Of a stretch of DNA of 64,000 nucleotides, positions 16,813 to 26,700 are shown piece by piece; the first letter of the stretch is position 1, and every line of letters begins with the position of its first letter. The notes beneath the pieces were generated by a model. The model was not told the origin of the DNA. It saw nothing but the letters and a program-made list of their open reading frames with translations, and did not search any database. A program made the translations under genes and the position numbers. The stretch comes from Stenotrophomonas sp. 57. GTDB lineage: Bacteria > Pseudomonadota > Gammaproteobacteria > Xanthomonadales > Xanthomonadaceae. Where the stretch lies: positions 3,470,001-3,534,000 of the forward strand of contig NZ_CP127407.1 in assembly GCF_030291075.1 (NCBI RefSeq), in the 5' to 3' direction.

Positions 16813-17148
16813 TCAGGCCAGGTACACCTGCCCGTCGCGCACGTCCAACGGCACTGCGCGCAGGCGGTCGCCCTTGCAGGGGCCGGCAATGCAGTCGCCG
16901 CTGTCCAGCGCGAACGAGGCGCCATGCGCGGCGCAGACCAGGTGGCCCTCGCGGCTCTTCAGGAACTGGCCCGGGGCCCAGTCCAAGCGGCGGCCGGCGT
17001 GCGGGCAGATGTTCAGGAACGCCCGCACCTGCGCGCCGTCGCGGTACAGCACCAGCGACTCGGCATCGCCCTCGACCACCGCTTCGACCTCGGCAAAGGC
17101 GCCATCGGCAATGGCATCAAGGGCGATCAGGGCAGCGGCGGTAGTCAT
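16813..17148 (-). CDS. Small Rieske [2Fe-2S] protein
   Basis: The protein has 111 residues with the full Rieske cluster motif: Cys48-Pro-His50 (NICPHAGRRLDW) and Cys72-Ala-Ala-His75 (VCAAHGASF). It is a stand-alone ferredoxin-like domain, probably a soluble electron carrier. The start at 17148 was chosen because MTTAAALIALDAI matches the usual short N-terminus; an ATG at 17184 with GAGCAGG before it would add 12 residues. No oxygenase genes lie beside it, so its partner is unknown. Confidence 0.85.
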   Translation of the reverse strand: MTTAAALIALDAIADGAFAEVEAVVEGDAESLVLYRDGAQVRAFLNICPHAGRRLDWAPGQFLKSREGHLVCAAHGASFALDSGDCIAGPCKGDRLRAVPLDVRDGQVYLA

Positions 17149-17326
17149 GGCGAAGGCTCGGACGGTAAACCGGAATTGTCGCATGCCTGCTCAGGTGACT
17201 GGCTGCGACATGAACACAAGTCATTGATCCGTAATAAGCACAGGCTATATTTAACGAGTTTTTCACTCAATGACGGTGGCGCGTCCCGATACTCTGGTTT
17301 CGCTGATCCCAGCCTATCGAGCCGCC

Positions 17327-17608
17327 ATGTTCAATCGCGCATCCGCCTTCACCCAGTTCCGCACCCTGTTCGCGCCGCGCAAGCCGCGCCACCCGCTGGT
17401 GCGCGTTGCCGTGGGCCTGCTCGGCCTGGCGATCCTGGCCGCGATGGTGTTCATCGGTGTGTTCGTCGGTGCGGCGATGATCCTGGTCGGCCTGGCGTGG
17501 AAGCTGCTGGCCTCGCGCAAGCCCGGCGCCGCGCGTCCGGTCGACCCGACCGTGGTCGAGGGCGAGTACCGCGTAGTGCGCAAGCCGGTGCTGCCGGCCT
17601 CGCGCTGA
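17327..17608 (+). CDS. Small membrane protein of unknown function
   Basis: The 93-residue product has a basic N-terminus (FAPRKPRHPLVR), one long hydrophobic stretch that could span the membrane once or as a hairpin (VGLLGLAILAAMVFIGVFVG and on to VGLAWKLL), and a short cytosolic tail with EGEYRVV. The ATG at 17327 fits conserved relatives better than the in-frame start at 17270. It lies 75 bases upstream of the FAH-family gene. The function is unknown. Confidence 0.65.
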   Translation: MFNRASAFTQFRTLFAPRKPRHPLVRVAVGLLGLAILAAMVFIGVFVGAAMILVGLAWKLLASRKPGAARPVDPTVVEGEYRVVRKPVLPASR

Positions 17609-17683
17609 TCCACGTCTTCCGCGCCCGCTGACGGCGGGCGCCATGCGTTCTAGACTGCGGGCACGCCCTTCCTGGATGCCCGC

Positions 17684-18400
17684 ATGTCCGATGTCTCCGA
17701 TGTGATCCCTGCCGTAGCCCTGCCGCGTGTGCCGGTAGCCGGTGGCGGCAGCTTCCCCGTGCACCGCATCTACTGCGTCGGCCGCAACTTTGCTGACCAC
17801 GCCCGTGAAATGGGCGCGGCGGTACCGGCGGACGATGACCGCGGCCGCCCGATGTTCTTCAGCAAGCCGGCCGATGCCATCGTGGTCGGCCACGACGACG
17901 TGATCCCCTACCCGCCGGCAACCGCCAACCTGCACCACGAAGTGGAGCTGGTGGTGGCGATCGGCCGTGATGCGCCCGCGGGCGAGTTGGCCGTGGCCGA
18001 TGCCGATGCGCTGGTCTACGGCTACGCCGTTGGCCTGGACCTGACCCGCCGCGACCTGCAGGCCGCGGCCAAGGACAAGGGCCATCCGTGGGACGCCGCC
18101 AAGGGCTTCGATGCCTCCGCGCCGATCAGCGAAATCGTCCACGCCGAGGAAGTCGGCGACCTGGCCGCGCTGAACCTGTCGCTGGAGGTCAACGGCGAGG
18201 TGCGCCAGCAGGCGCTGCTGGACCAGATGATCTGGAACGTGCCGGAGATCCTGCACGAGCTGTCCAAGCTGTGGCAGCTGCGCGCGGGCGATCTGGTGTT
18301 CATGGGCACGCCGTCCGGGGTCGCCGCTTTGAAGCCGGGCGATCGCTTCAGTGCGCGCCTGGAAAACGTGGCCGAACGCCATGGCGTGATCGCGGGCTGA
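17684..18400 (+). CDS. Fumarylacetoacetate hydrolase family protein
   Basis: The protein has 238 residues, a single FAH catalytic domain. Key segments are IYCVGRNFADHAREMG, FFSKPADAIV, the metal-binding HHEVELVVAIG, GYAVGLDLTRRDLQAAAKDK and GFDASAPIS. Relatives cleave C-C bonds of acylpyruvates (for example fumarylpyruvate) or decarboxylate oxaloacetate, with a divalent metal. No aromatic degradation genes flank it, so the substrate stays open. mscL follows 54 bases downstream. Confidence 0.9.
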   Translation: MSDVSDVIPAVALPRVPVAGGGSFPVHRIYCVGRNFADHAREMGAAVPADDDRGRPMFFSKPADAIVVGHDDVIPYPPATANLHHEVELVVAIGRDAPAGELAVADADALVYGYAVGLDLTRRDLQAAAKDKGHPWDAAKGFDASAPISEIVHAEEVGDLAALNLSLEVNGEVRQQALLDQMIWNVPEILHELSKLWQLRAGDLVFMGTPSGVAALKPGDRFSARLENVAERHGVIAG

Positions 18401-18454
18401 CATCACCTGCGCTACCCTGCGCGCTGTCCACTTCCCCACCGGAGAACAACAACA

Positions 18455-18859
18455 ATGGGAATGCTCACCGAGTTCAAGGAATTCGCGATGCGCGGCAACG
18501 TCATCGACCTCGCCGTCGGCGTGGTGATCGGCGCAGCCTTCGGCAAGATCGTGACCGCGCTGGTGGAGAAGATCATCATGCCGCCGCTGGGCCTGCTGAT
18601 CGGCAAGGTGGATTTCTCGCAGCTGGCGTGGACGCTGTCGCCGGCCCGCATCGGGCCGGACGGCAAGGAGATTCCGGCGGTGGTGATCGGCTACGGTGAC
18701 TTCATCAACACGCTGATCCAGTTCGTGATCGTGGCCTTCGCCATTTTCCTGGTGATCAAGGTGATCAACCGCCTGTCGCGCAAGAAGGAAGCGGCACCGG
18801 CAGCGCCGGCCGAGGAAGTGGTGCTGCTGCGGGAGATCCGCGACAGCCTGAAGAAATAA
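18455..18859 (+). CDS. mscL: Large-conductance mechanosensitive channel MscL
   Basis: The protein has 134 residues, matching MscL length, and GGAGAACAACAACA precedes the ATG. It has the N-terminal amphipathic helix [14 protein letters not shown], the pore helix with [16 protein letters not shown], a periplasmic loop ([20 protein letters not shown]), the second helix and a cytosolic bundle ending in [11 protein letters not shown]. It forms a pentameric inner-membrane pore that opens under hypo-osmotic shock. Confidence 0.96.
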   Translation: MGMLTEFKEFAMRGNVIDLAVGVVIGAAFGKIVTALVEKIIMPPLGLLIGKVDFSQLAWTLSPARIGPDGKEIPAVVIGYGDFINTLIQFVIVAFAIFLVIKVINRLSRKKEAAPAAPAEEVVLLREIRDSLKK

Positions 18860-18891
18860 GGGCACCGGGCGCCATCGGCGCCCCTCCCACC

Positions 18892-18953
18892 TGTAGAGCC
18901 GAGCCCACGCTCGGCTGATCTGCAAGGCAGCCGAGCATGGGCTCGGCTCTACA
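18892..18953. repeat. SMAG inverted dimer
   Basis: TGTAGAGCCGAGCCCACGCTCGGCT and its mirror AGCCGAGCATGGGCTCGGCTCTACA form a dimer with GTAG at one end and CTAC at the other. It lies 33 bases after mscL. Its form matches SMAG elements of S. maltophilia. Confidence 0.9.
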
Positions 18954-19099
18954 GAAGCAGGCGAAAGCCCCGCTCCGGCGCGGCTTTCGCTTTGCCGGAC
19001 GTGGCGGAAAACTGCGTGCGCGCCAGCCATGACCTCCCGCCCATGCGCGGGCCTGAACGACTGTTAAGCTCCAAGGCTTGGTCCCTTCCGGAGTTGCCC

Positions 19100-20521
19100 A
19101 TGCGTCGCCGCGTCCTTGCCATCGCATCGTCCCTTGCCCTGCTGGCCGCTCCGGCCTTTGCAGCACCGCACACCACCACCCTGCCCCCGGCCTCGCTGGC
19201 CACGGCCGCGCAGCTGCGCGACCAGGCGCTGGCCGACGACACTGGCTGGAAGGTGGTCGAATCGCTTACCACCGAAATCGGTCCGCGCATTGCCGGCAGC
19301 GAAGCCGACGCCCGTGCGGTGGCCTGGGCCGAAGCCAAGTTCAAGGCGCTGGGCTTCGACAAGGTGTGGAAAGAACCGGTGACCTTCCCGAAGTGGGAGC
19401 GCCGCAGTGAACACGCCGCTGTGACCGGCAGGAACCCGCAGCCGCTGCAGATCACCGCACTGGGGGGCAGCCCGGGCGGCACCGTGGAAGCCGAGGTGGT
19501 GCGCTTCGCCGACCTGGCCGCGCTGCAGGCCGCACCGGCCGGTTCGCTGAAGGGCAAGATCGCCTTTGTCGATTACCAGATGCTGCCGTTCCGCGATGGC
19601 CGCGACTACGGCCGTGGCGGCGCGATCCGCAGCAAGGGCCCGTCCGAGGCGATCCGCAAGGGCGCGGTGGGCTTCCTGATGCGCTCAGCCGGTACCGACT
19701 CGCACCGTGTGCCACATACCGGCATCACCCGTTTCGATGAGGGCCTGACCCCGGTGCCGTCGGCGGCGCTGTCGGTACCCGATGCCGACCAGCTGGCGCG
19801 CCTGCTGGCGCGTGGCGCGACCACCGTGAAGGTAGCACTGGACTGCGGTTGGGATGGCACCGCCACCTCGTACAACGTGATCGGTGAGATCACCGGCCGC
19901 ACGCTGCCGAAGGAAGTGGTCGTCATCGGCGGCCACCTGGATTCGTGGGACCTGGGCACCGGCGCGGTGGATGACGGCGCGGGCGTGGGCATCACCATGG
20001 CCGCAGGCCATCTGATCGGCCAGCTCAAGCAGGCACCGAAGCGCACCATCCGCGTGATTGCCTTCGCCAACGAAGAACAGGGCCTGTATGGCGGCAAGGC
20101 CTACGCCGAGGCACACGCCAAGGACGTGGCGCTGCACCAGCTGGCCGCCGAGAGCGACTTCGGCGCCGGCCGCATCTACGCCTTCAATACCGGTTCGCCG
20201 AACCCGGAAGGCTCGCGTGAAGCGACGAAGCAGATTGCCGAAGTGATGAAGCCGCTGGGCATCGAGTACCAGGCCGACAAGGGGGGCCCGGGCCCGGACG
20301 TCGGCCCGCTGGCTGCCAAGGGCGGTGCGTGGGCGTGGCTGGCGCAGGACGGCTCGGACTACTTCCACCTGCACCACACCGCCGACGACACGCTCGACAA
20401 GATCGACCCGAAGGCGCTTGCGCAGAATGTGGCCGCCTACACCGTGTTCGCGTATCTGGCGGCGGAGGCTGATGGCAACTTCGGCAGCGAAGCCAAGGCG
20501 ACCACGCCGCCGAACGAATGA
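19100..20521 (+). CDS. Exported M28-family zinc peptidase
   Basis: The protein has 473 residues when started at the ATG after CCGGAG, giving a signal peptide MRRRVLAIASSLALLAAPAF cut after AFA. A PA-type insert (about 150-260) precedes the M28 catalytic domain. Zinc ligands can be read in order: GGHLDSWDLGTGAVDDGAGV, the EEQG pair, the Asp in ESDFGAG and His in HLHHTADDTLDKID. Family members are periplasmic or secreted aminopeptidases or carboxypeptidases. It is flanked by SMAG and GGGGTCAGA repeats on both sides and stands alone. Confidence 0.92.
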   Translation: MRRRVLAIASSLALLAAPAFAAPHTTTLPPASLATAAQLRDQALADDTGWKVVESLTTEIGPRIAGSEADARAVAWAEAKFKALGFDKVWKEPVTFPKWERRSEHAAVTGRNPQPLQITALGGSPGGTVEAEVVRFADLAALQAAPAGSLKGKIAFVDYQMLPFRDGRDYGRGGAIRSKGPSEAIRKGAVGFLMRSAGTDSHRVPHTGITRFDEGLTPVPSAALSVPDADQLARLLARGATTVKVALDCGWDGTATSYNVIGEITGRTLPKEVVVIGGHLDSWDLGTGAVDDGAGVGITMAAGHLIGQLKQAPKRTIRVIAFANEEQGLYGGKAYAEAHAKDVALHQLAAESDFGAGRIYAFNTGSPNPEGSREATKQIAEVMKPLGIEYQADKGGPGPDVGPLAAKGGAWAWLAQDGSDYFHLHHTADDTLDKIDPKALAQNVAAYTVFAYLAAEADGNFGSEAKATTPPNE

Positions 20522-20618
20522 TGCGGTAGCGCCGGGCGCTGCCCGGCGAGCGCAGCGGCAGGAGCGGTGCGAACGAAGGTTCGCACCCACCACGGCGGGT
20601 CCTGAATCCGGAACCGGC

Positions 20619-20654
20619 GGGGTCAGAACCCTCGCGCAGGCGAGGGATCTGACC
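20619..20654. repeat. GGGGTCAGA-type palindromic repeat
   Basis: GGGGTCAGAACCCTCGC with the mirrored GCGAGGGATCTGACC arm lies between the convergent peptidase and rRNA methyltransferase genes, 11 bases beyond the latter's stop. Confidence 0.75.
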
Positions 20655-20664
20655 GCTCAGAGGC

Positions 20665-21498
20665 TCAATCGCGTCGACTGGCCCACTGCGCCAGCAGCAC
20701 GGCCGTGGCCGAGGCCACGTTCAGGCTCTCCACCGCACCACTGCCGGGGATCGAGACCTGCAGATCGCACTGGCTCGCCAGGCCACGGTCCATGCCCTCG
20801 CCTTCGGCGCCCATCACGTACACCAGCCGGTCCGGCAGGGACGCGCGGAACACGTCATCACCACCGTCGACTAGCGTTGCGGCCAGGCCGAAGCCAGCAG
20901 CGCGCAGCTGTGCCATCGCCTCCGCGGCCTCCGGCAACTGCACCAGCGGCACCGATTCCGCACCGCCTTCGGCCACGCGTGCGGCGGCACCGGACAGCGC
21001 CAGCGTGCTGCCGGCCGGCAGCAGCAGCGCCTTGACCCCGAAGTGTGCGGCCGAGCGCAGGATCGCGCCGAAGTTGTGCGGGTTGCCGACACCGTCCAGC
21101 CACAACGCCAGCGCCGGACCTTCGCCCAGATCGGCCAGCCACTGTGCCAGCGGCACCACCGGCGCGCGCAGCACGTCGGCCACCAGGCCTTCGTGATGGG
21201 TGGTGGCGGCCAGCTTGTTGAGGTCGCCTTCCTCGACGACGCGGTAGCCCACGCGGTTGGCCACGCACCACTTCAGCACCGGCTGCATGCGCGGAATCAG
21301 CGCGTCCACCAGGTACAGCTTGCGCAACGCCTGCGGGCGCTTGGCGAACAGCGCCTGCACGGCGTTCCAGCCATACAGGCGCAGTTCGTCGTTGCCGCGC
21401 CCCGGCGGCGGCGGGGTGCCGCCCTCACGCGGTGGCAGCGGGGTGGCCCGCGGCGGTCGCGACGACGGGCGGCGGGCATTCTTCCAGGGATCATTCAC
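20665..21498 (-). CDS. TrmH/RlmB-family RNA 2'-O-methyltransferase (SPOUT)
   Basis: The protein has 277 residues. After a short Arg/Pro-rich N-terminal tail comes a substrate-binding region (LRLYGWNAVQALFAKRP) and the SPOUT core: motif 1 DGVGNPHNFGAILRSAAHFG, motif 2 VMGAEGEGMDRGL, and motif 3 SIPGSGAVESLNVASATAV, which form the knotted SAM site. The likely target is a ribose in 23S rRNA or tRNA. The GTG start at 21498 was chosen because the upstream symporter stops at 21491, giving an 8-base overlap. Confidence 0.88.
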   Translation of the reverse strand: MNDPWKNARRPSSRPPRATPLPPREGGTPPPPGRGNDELRLYGWNAVQALFAKRPQALRKLYLVDALIPRMQPVLKWCVANRVGYRVVEEGDLNKLAATTHHEGLVADVLRAPVVPLAQWLADLGEGPALALWLDGVGNPHNFGAILRSAAHFGVKALLLPAGSTLALSGAAARVAEGGAESVPLVQLPEAAEAMAQLRAAGFGLAATLVDGGDDVFRASLPDRLVYVMGAEGEGMDRGLASQCDLQVSIPGSGAVESLNVASATAVLLAQWASRRD

Positions 21499-23008
21499 TA
21501 CGGGACAACTCCAGCTTGCGTTGACGCCAGAAATCGGCGTTCTTGATGCCCAGGGCATCGGGGTCGAAGGTCGGATCGAGGCCGAGCTTCTTCTGTCGTT
21601 CGTAATCACGCAGGGCCAGCATGGCCGGCTTCTGGATGATGAGGATGGCAATGATGTTCAGCCAGGCCATCAGGCCCACGCCGATGTCACCCAGCGCCCA
21701 GGCCAGGGTGGCATTGTGGAACGCCCCGAACACGACCATGCCGATGATGCCCAGGCGCAGCAGCAGCACGGTGAGCGGGCGCTTCTTGTTGTGGTTCACA
21801 TAGCTGAGGTTGGTCTCGGCCATGTAGTAGTACGCCATGATGGTGGTGAAGGCGAAGAAGAAGATGGCGATCGAGACGAACGCCGAGCCCCAGCCCGGCA
21901 GCACCGCTTCAACGCCGGCCTGCGCGTAGCCCGCGCCTTCCGGAATGCCGGCCAGGCCCTGGAAGATCGGCGCGGCGCCGGGCACCGGCGAGTACACGTT
22001 GTAGGTACCGCTGGCCAGGATGAGGAACGCGGTGGCGGTGCACACCATCATGGTGTCGAAGTAGATGGCGAAGGCCTGCACGTAACCCTGCTTGGCCGGG
22101 TGCGAGACTTCCGAGGCGGCCGCCGCGTGCGGGCCCGAACCCTGGCCGGCTTCGTTGGCATAGATGCCGCGCTTGATGCCCCACTCCACTGCCAGGCCCA
22201 TCATCGCGCCGAACGCCGCGTGCGTGCCGAAGGCGCTCTTGAAGATGATGCCGAACATGTCCGGCACGCGGTCGTAGTTGATGATCATGATGACGATGGC
22301 CGTCAGGATGAAACCGGCGGCCATGAACGGCACCACCACTTCGGCGAAGTTGGCGATGCGCTTGACGCCACCGAAGATCACCACGCCCAGCAGCAGCGCC
22401 ACCACGATGCCGATGCCCAGCTTCAGCGCCTGCACCGATTCCATACCGAAGGCCTGGCCATCAAGCGGGCCGCACAGGGCGGTGCCGCGGCAGGCGTTGA
22501 TGATGCTGTCGGCGATGGCATTGGCCTGCACGCCCGGCATCAGGAAGCCGGCGGCGATGATCGTGGCGATGGCGAAGGCCAGCGCGTACCACTTCAGGCC
22601 CATCGCCTTTTCGATGTAGTAGGCCGGGCCACCGCGGTAGCGGCCTTCGGCATCCTTGGTCTTGTAGATCTGCGCCAGGGTGCATTCCACGTACGAGGTG
22701 GACGCGCCGAGGAAGCCCATCACCCACATCCAGAAGATCGCACCGGGGCCGCCGAAGGCGATGGCGGTGGCCACGCCGGCGATGTTGCCGATGCCCATGC
22801 GGCCGGCCATCGACATGGCCAGGGCCTGGAACGAGGACACGCCGGCATCGGATTTCTCACCCCTGACGGTGAGGCGGCACATCTCGAGGAAACCCCGGAT
22901 CTGCATGAAGCGGGTGCGCAGGCTGAAGAACAGGCCGGCGGCCAGGCACATGAAGATCAGTGCCTTGCTCCAGATGATGCTGTTGATGAAATGTACGGTA
23001 GCTTCCAC
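21491..23008 (-). CDS. Alanine/glycine:cation symporter (AGCS family)
   Basis: The 505-residue inner-membrane protein has about 10-11 helices. Family signatures include FSLRTRFMQIRGF, FQALAMSMAGRMGIGNIAGV and AVEWGIKRGIYANEAGQGS. It imports alanine or glycine with Na+ or H+. A GSGPHAAAASEV stretch follows the signature loop. The RNA methyltransferase gene overlaps its end, probably a convenience of gene packing rather than a shared pathway. Confidence 0.95.
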   Translation of the reverse strand: MEATVHFINSIIWSKALIFMCLAAGLFFSLRTRFMQIRGFLEMCRLTVRGEKSDAGVSSFQALAMSMAGRMGIGNIAGVATAIAFGGPGAIFWMWVMGFLGASTSYVECTLAQIYKTKDAEGRYRGGPAYYIEKAMGLKWYALAFAIATIIAAGFLMPGVQANAIADSIINACRGTALCGPLDGQAFGMESVQALKLGIGIVVALLLGVVIFGGVKRIANFAEVVVPFMAAGFILTAIVIMIINYDRVPDMFGIIFKSAFGTHAAFGAMMGLAVEWGIKRGIYANEAGQGSGPHAAAASEVSHPAKQGYVQAFAIYFDTMMVCTATAFLILASGTYNVYSPVPGAAPIFQGLAGIPEGAGYAQAGVEAVLPGWGSAFVSIAIFFFAFTTIMAYYYMAETNLSYVNHNKKRPLTVLLLRLGIIGMVVFGAFHNATLAWALGDIGVGLMAWLNIIAILIIQKPAMLALRDYERQKKLGLDPTFDPDALGIKNADFWRQRKLELSRSE

Positions 23009-23106
23009 GCGCGCTCTCTCCAGTCGGCGGGTTGTAAGGACGTCCCGTCGGCTGGAGGGGACCGGTCGATTCTCCCTGATCGAAGGCCGCTGCGGTAGCG
23101 CTGTCT

Positions 23107-23171
23107 TGTAGAGCCGAGCCCATGCTCGGCTTGGGCCCCCGAGGGCAGCCGGGCATGGGCTCGGCTCTACA
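23107..23171. repeat. SMAG inverted dimer
   Basis: TGTAGAGCCGAGCCCATGCTCGGCT is mirrored by GCCGGGCATGGGCTCGGCTCTACA, with GTAG and CTAC at the two ends. It lies between the symporter start and the end of the acetyltransferase gene. Confidence 0.9.
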
Positions 23172-23188
23172 GCGACCAGCCTGCGCGC

Positions 23189-23785
23189 TCAGGGCAGCTG
23201 CGTGCGTACCCGGGCGAAGCGGCGCAGGTCGTGCAGCTGGCCGCGCTTGTACACCGCGCAGCGGGCCGTGCCCTCTTCACTGAAGCCGTTGGCCAGCAGC
23301 ACGCGGGCCGAGCCTTCGTTGAAATCCAGGACCTCGGCCTGCAGCCTGAACAGGCGCAGCTCGTCCATCACCCAGGGGGCGAACAGGGCCACGACGCGGG
23401 TCATGACGCCCTGGCCCCAATGGGCCTGACCCAACCAGTATCCCAATTCGGCTGCATGCCCGCGCTCGGCCGTGCCCGGCTGCGCGCCGATACTGCCGCA
23501 GGCGTGGCCATCGATCACGATGGCCAGGTTGAGGGTGCCGGGGGCGAGCACGCGGCCGGCCAGGAAGGCCTCGCCGTCCTCGCGGGTGTACGGGTAAGGG
23601 AAGCGGTCACGCAGGCCGCGCGAAACGTCCGGGTCGTTGGCGTGGCGCAGCAGGGACGCGAGGTCGTCTGGGTGCCAGGGGCGCAATCGGAAGCCATTGC
23701 CGTCGAGGTCTGGGGTCAGAGCCCTTTCCCGTTGGGAAAGGGATCCGCCCCCCGGTCCGATCCTGTCGGCGCGAGGGTCAGGCAT
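23189..23785 (-). CDS. GNAT acetyltransferase (RimJ/RimL type)
   Basis: The protein has 198 residues with a GNAT domain from about 30. Its core (LGYWLGQAHWGQGVMTRVVA, then LFRLQAEVLDFNEGSARVL and NGFSEEGTA) matches enzymes that acetylate N-terminal or small-molecule amines with acetyl-CoA. The ATG at 23785 overlaps the end of the RND pump gene by 8 bases, implying coupling. The first 28 residues are encoded by a GGGGTCAGA palindrome (GGGSLSQRERAL), so the true N-terminus may be extended by a repeat insertion; no good in-frame ATG is seen after it. Confidence 0.82.
   Translation of the reverse strand: MPDPRADRIGPGGGSLSQRERALTPDLDGNGFRLRPWHPDDLASLLRHANDPDVSRGLRDRFPYPYTREDGEAFLAGRVLAPGTLNLAIVIDGHACGSIGAQPGTAERGHAAELGYWLGQAHWGQGVMTRVVALFAPWVMDELRLFRLQAEVLDFNEGSARVLLANGFSEEGTARCAVYKRGQLHDLRRFARVRTQLP
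23712..23751. repeat. GGGGTCAGA-type palindromic repeat inside an ORF start
   Basis: GGGGTCAGAGCCCTTTCCC and GGGAAAGGGATCCGCCCC form a stem that overlaps codons 12-25 of the acetyltransferase frame. All other family copies in this window are intergenic. Confidence 0.8.
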
Positions 23786-26700
23786 GCCCGCCCACCGAGG
23801 GCGACTCGGCTTCCTGCTTCTCCAGTTCGCGCTTCACTGCTTCCGGCGAGCGGGTGTACGGGGCCAGCCGCGCGTAGAACGCCGGCACCACGAACAGCGA
23901 CAGGAACGTCGAGAGGGTCACGCCGAAGATGATCACGATGCCGATGGTGCCGCGGCTGGCCGAGCCAGGGCCACCGGCCACCACCAGCGGGATCGCACCC
24001 ACCACGGTGGCGATCGAGGTCATCAGGATCGGGCGCAGGCGCACCATCGCCGATTCGATGATCGCCTCGCGCACGGTGCGCCCGTCGTCGCGCAGCTGGT
24101 TGGCGAATTCGACGATGAGGATGCCGTTCTTCGCCGCCAGGCCGACCAGCATGACGATGCCGATCTGGCTGAAAAGATTCACCGTGCCCCCGCTCACCCA
24201 CAGGCCGACCAGCGCGCCGAGCACGCCCAGCGGCACGGTCAGCATGATGGTGAGCGGGTGGATGAAGCTTTCGAACTGGGCGGCCAGCACCAGGTACACC
24301 ACCAGCAGGGCCATCGCGAAGGTCAGCAGCACCGCGCCACCGGCGCTCTGGTACTCGCGCGATTCGCCCTTCCAGTTCACCTGCGCGTACTGCGGCAGCT
24401 CTTCGCGGGCCACGTTCTGCGCCCAGGCAATGGCCTCGCCCAGCGGATAGCCCGGCGCAAGGCCGGCGGTGATGGTGATCGAGCGCAGGCGGTTGAAGCG
24501 GTTCAGCGTGCCCGCCTCGGCCACTTCACTGAGCGTGACCAGGTTGGACAGCGGCACCAGCTCGCCGGAGGTGGCGCGCACGCGGATCGCGGCCAGGTCG
24601 GCCGGGCTGGCGCGACCATCGCGGCCGGCCTGCACCAGCACGTCGTACTCCTCGCCGTTGTCGACGAAGGTGGTGACGCGGCGCGAGCCCATCATGGTTT
24701 CCAGCGCCGAACCGATCGCGGTGACCGGCACGCCGAGATCCGCCGCACGCTGGCGGTCGATGTTCACCCGCATCTGCGGCCGGGTTTCCTTGTAGTCCGA
24801 ATCCGGGCCGACCAGGCCCGGATTGTCGGCCATGCGCAGCAGGACGCGGTCGCGCCACTGGGCGATTTCCGCGTATTCCGGCCCACCCAGCACGATCTGG
24901 AAGGGCTGGCCACCACTGCGCACCAGTCCGCCGCCCACCTGCGTACGCACACGCACGCCGCGGATCGTGTCCAGTTCCTTCTGCAGTTCATTGGCCACAT
25001 CCGGCGTGGCCTCGCTGCGCTGGCGCCACGGCTGCAGGAAGATGCTGACGCGGCCGGTGTGCATTTCCTCGCTGGCCCCCCAGCCACCCGGCACGCGCGG
25101 GTTGGCGCGCACGATCGGCTTGTCCGGGCCGACATGCGGGGCCAGCAGCGCTTCCACCTGCTGCACCTGCTGCACGGTGTAGTCGTAGCCGGCGCCCTCC
25201 GGGCCGTCGATCATGATCTGGAACGAACCGCGGTCTTCAGCCGGCGCCAGCTCCGACGGCAGCAGTTTCAGCAGGCCCCAACTGGCAGCCAGCGCGGCCA
25301 CCATCACCAGCAGGTAGATCCAGGTGCGGTCCACATGATGGTCGAGCACGCGCCCGTAGCCCGAGGCCAGACGTTCCAGATTGCGGTTGATGAAGCCATG
25401 CAGGCCACGCGGTGCCTGACCCGTGTGCGGCTTGAGCAGCTTGGACGCCATCATCGGCGTCAGCGTCAGCGCCACGAACGCGGACAGCGCCACCGCTGCC
25501 GCCAGCGCCACCGCCAGTTCGCGGAACAGGCGGCCGGTATTGCCTTCCAGGAAACCGACCGGCAGGAACACCGCAACCAGCACTGCGGTGGTGGCGATCA
25601 CCGCGAAGGCGACCTGCGTGGTGCCGCGCTTGGAGGCCACCAGCGGTGGCTCGCCCAGATCGATGCGGCGCTGCACGTTCTCCACCACCACGATCGCGTC
25701 GTCCACCACCAGGCCGATGCACAGCACCAGAGCGAGCAGGGTCAGCAGGTTGATCGAGAAGTCGAACGCATACAGTGCGATGAACGCGGCCACCAGGCAG
25801 ACCGGCACGGTCACCGCCGGAATCAGTGCGGCGCGGAAGCTGCCGAGGAACAGCCAGATCACCGCCAGCACCAGGATCATCGCCTCCACCAGCGTGGCGT
25901 AGACGCGGTCCACGGCGGCTTCGATGAAGGTGGTGTTGTCGAACGCAACAAAGATCTGCGTGCCCTTGGGCAGCGACAGCGCCACACGCTCGGCTTCAGC
26001 ACGCGCGGTGCGCGCCACATCCAGCGAGTTGGCGGTGGAGGTCTTGACGATGCCCAGGCCGATGCCCGGCTCACCGTTGCTGCGGTAGTAAGCGCGACGC
26101 TCGGCCGAGGCCAGCTCGATCTTCGCCACGTCGCCCATGCGCACCACATAGCCATCGCGGCCCTTGCCCAGCGGGATGGTCGCGAAGTCTTCCGGCTTGA
26201 TGTAGTTGCGCTCCACGCGCAGGGTGAAATCGCGGTCGGTCGACTCGATGCGGCCGGCCGGCAGTTCCACGTTCTCGTTGCGCAGTGCGGTTTCCACATC
26301 GCCGGTGGTCAGCCCACGCGCGGCCAGCTGGTCACGGTCCAGCCAGATGCGCATCGCGTAGCGCTGGCGGCCACCGATGCGGACCTGGGCCACGCCGTCG
26401 AGGCTGGAGAAGCGGTCGACCACATAGCGGTCGGCGTAGTCGCTCAGTTCCAGCGTGTCCATGGTCGAGGAGACCATGTTGAACCAGATGATCGGGTCGG
26501 CATCGCTTTCGACCTTGGCGATTTCCGGCGGCCGCGCTTCTTCCGGCATGCGGTCGGCGACACGGCTGACCGCATCGCGCACGTCATTGGCCGCCGCTTC
26601 GATATCGCGGTTGGAAGTGAACTCGATGCTGACCTGCGAGCGGCCGTTGGTGCTGCGCGCGTTGATCGTATCAATGCCTTCGATGCCGGCCAGTGCGTCT

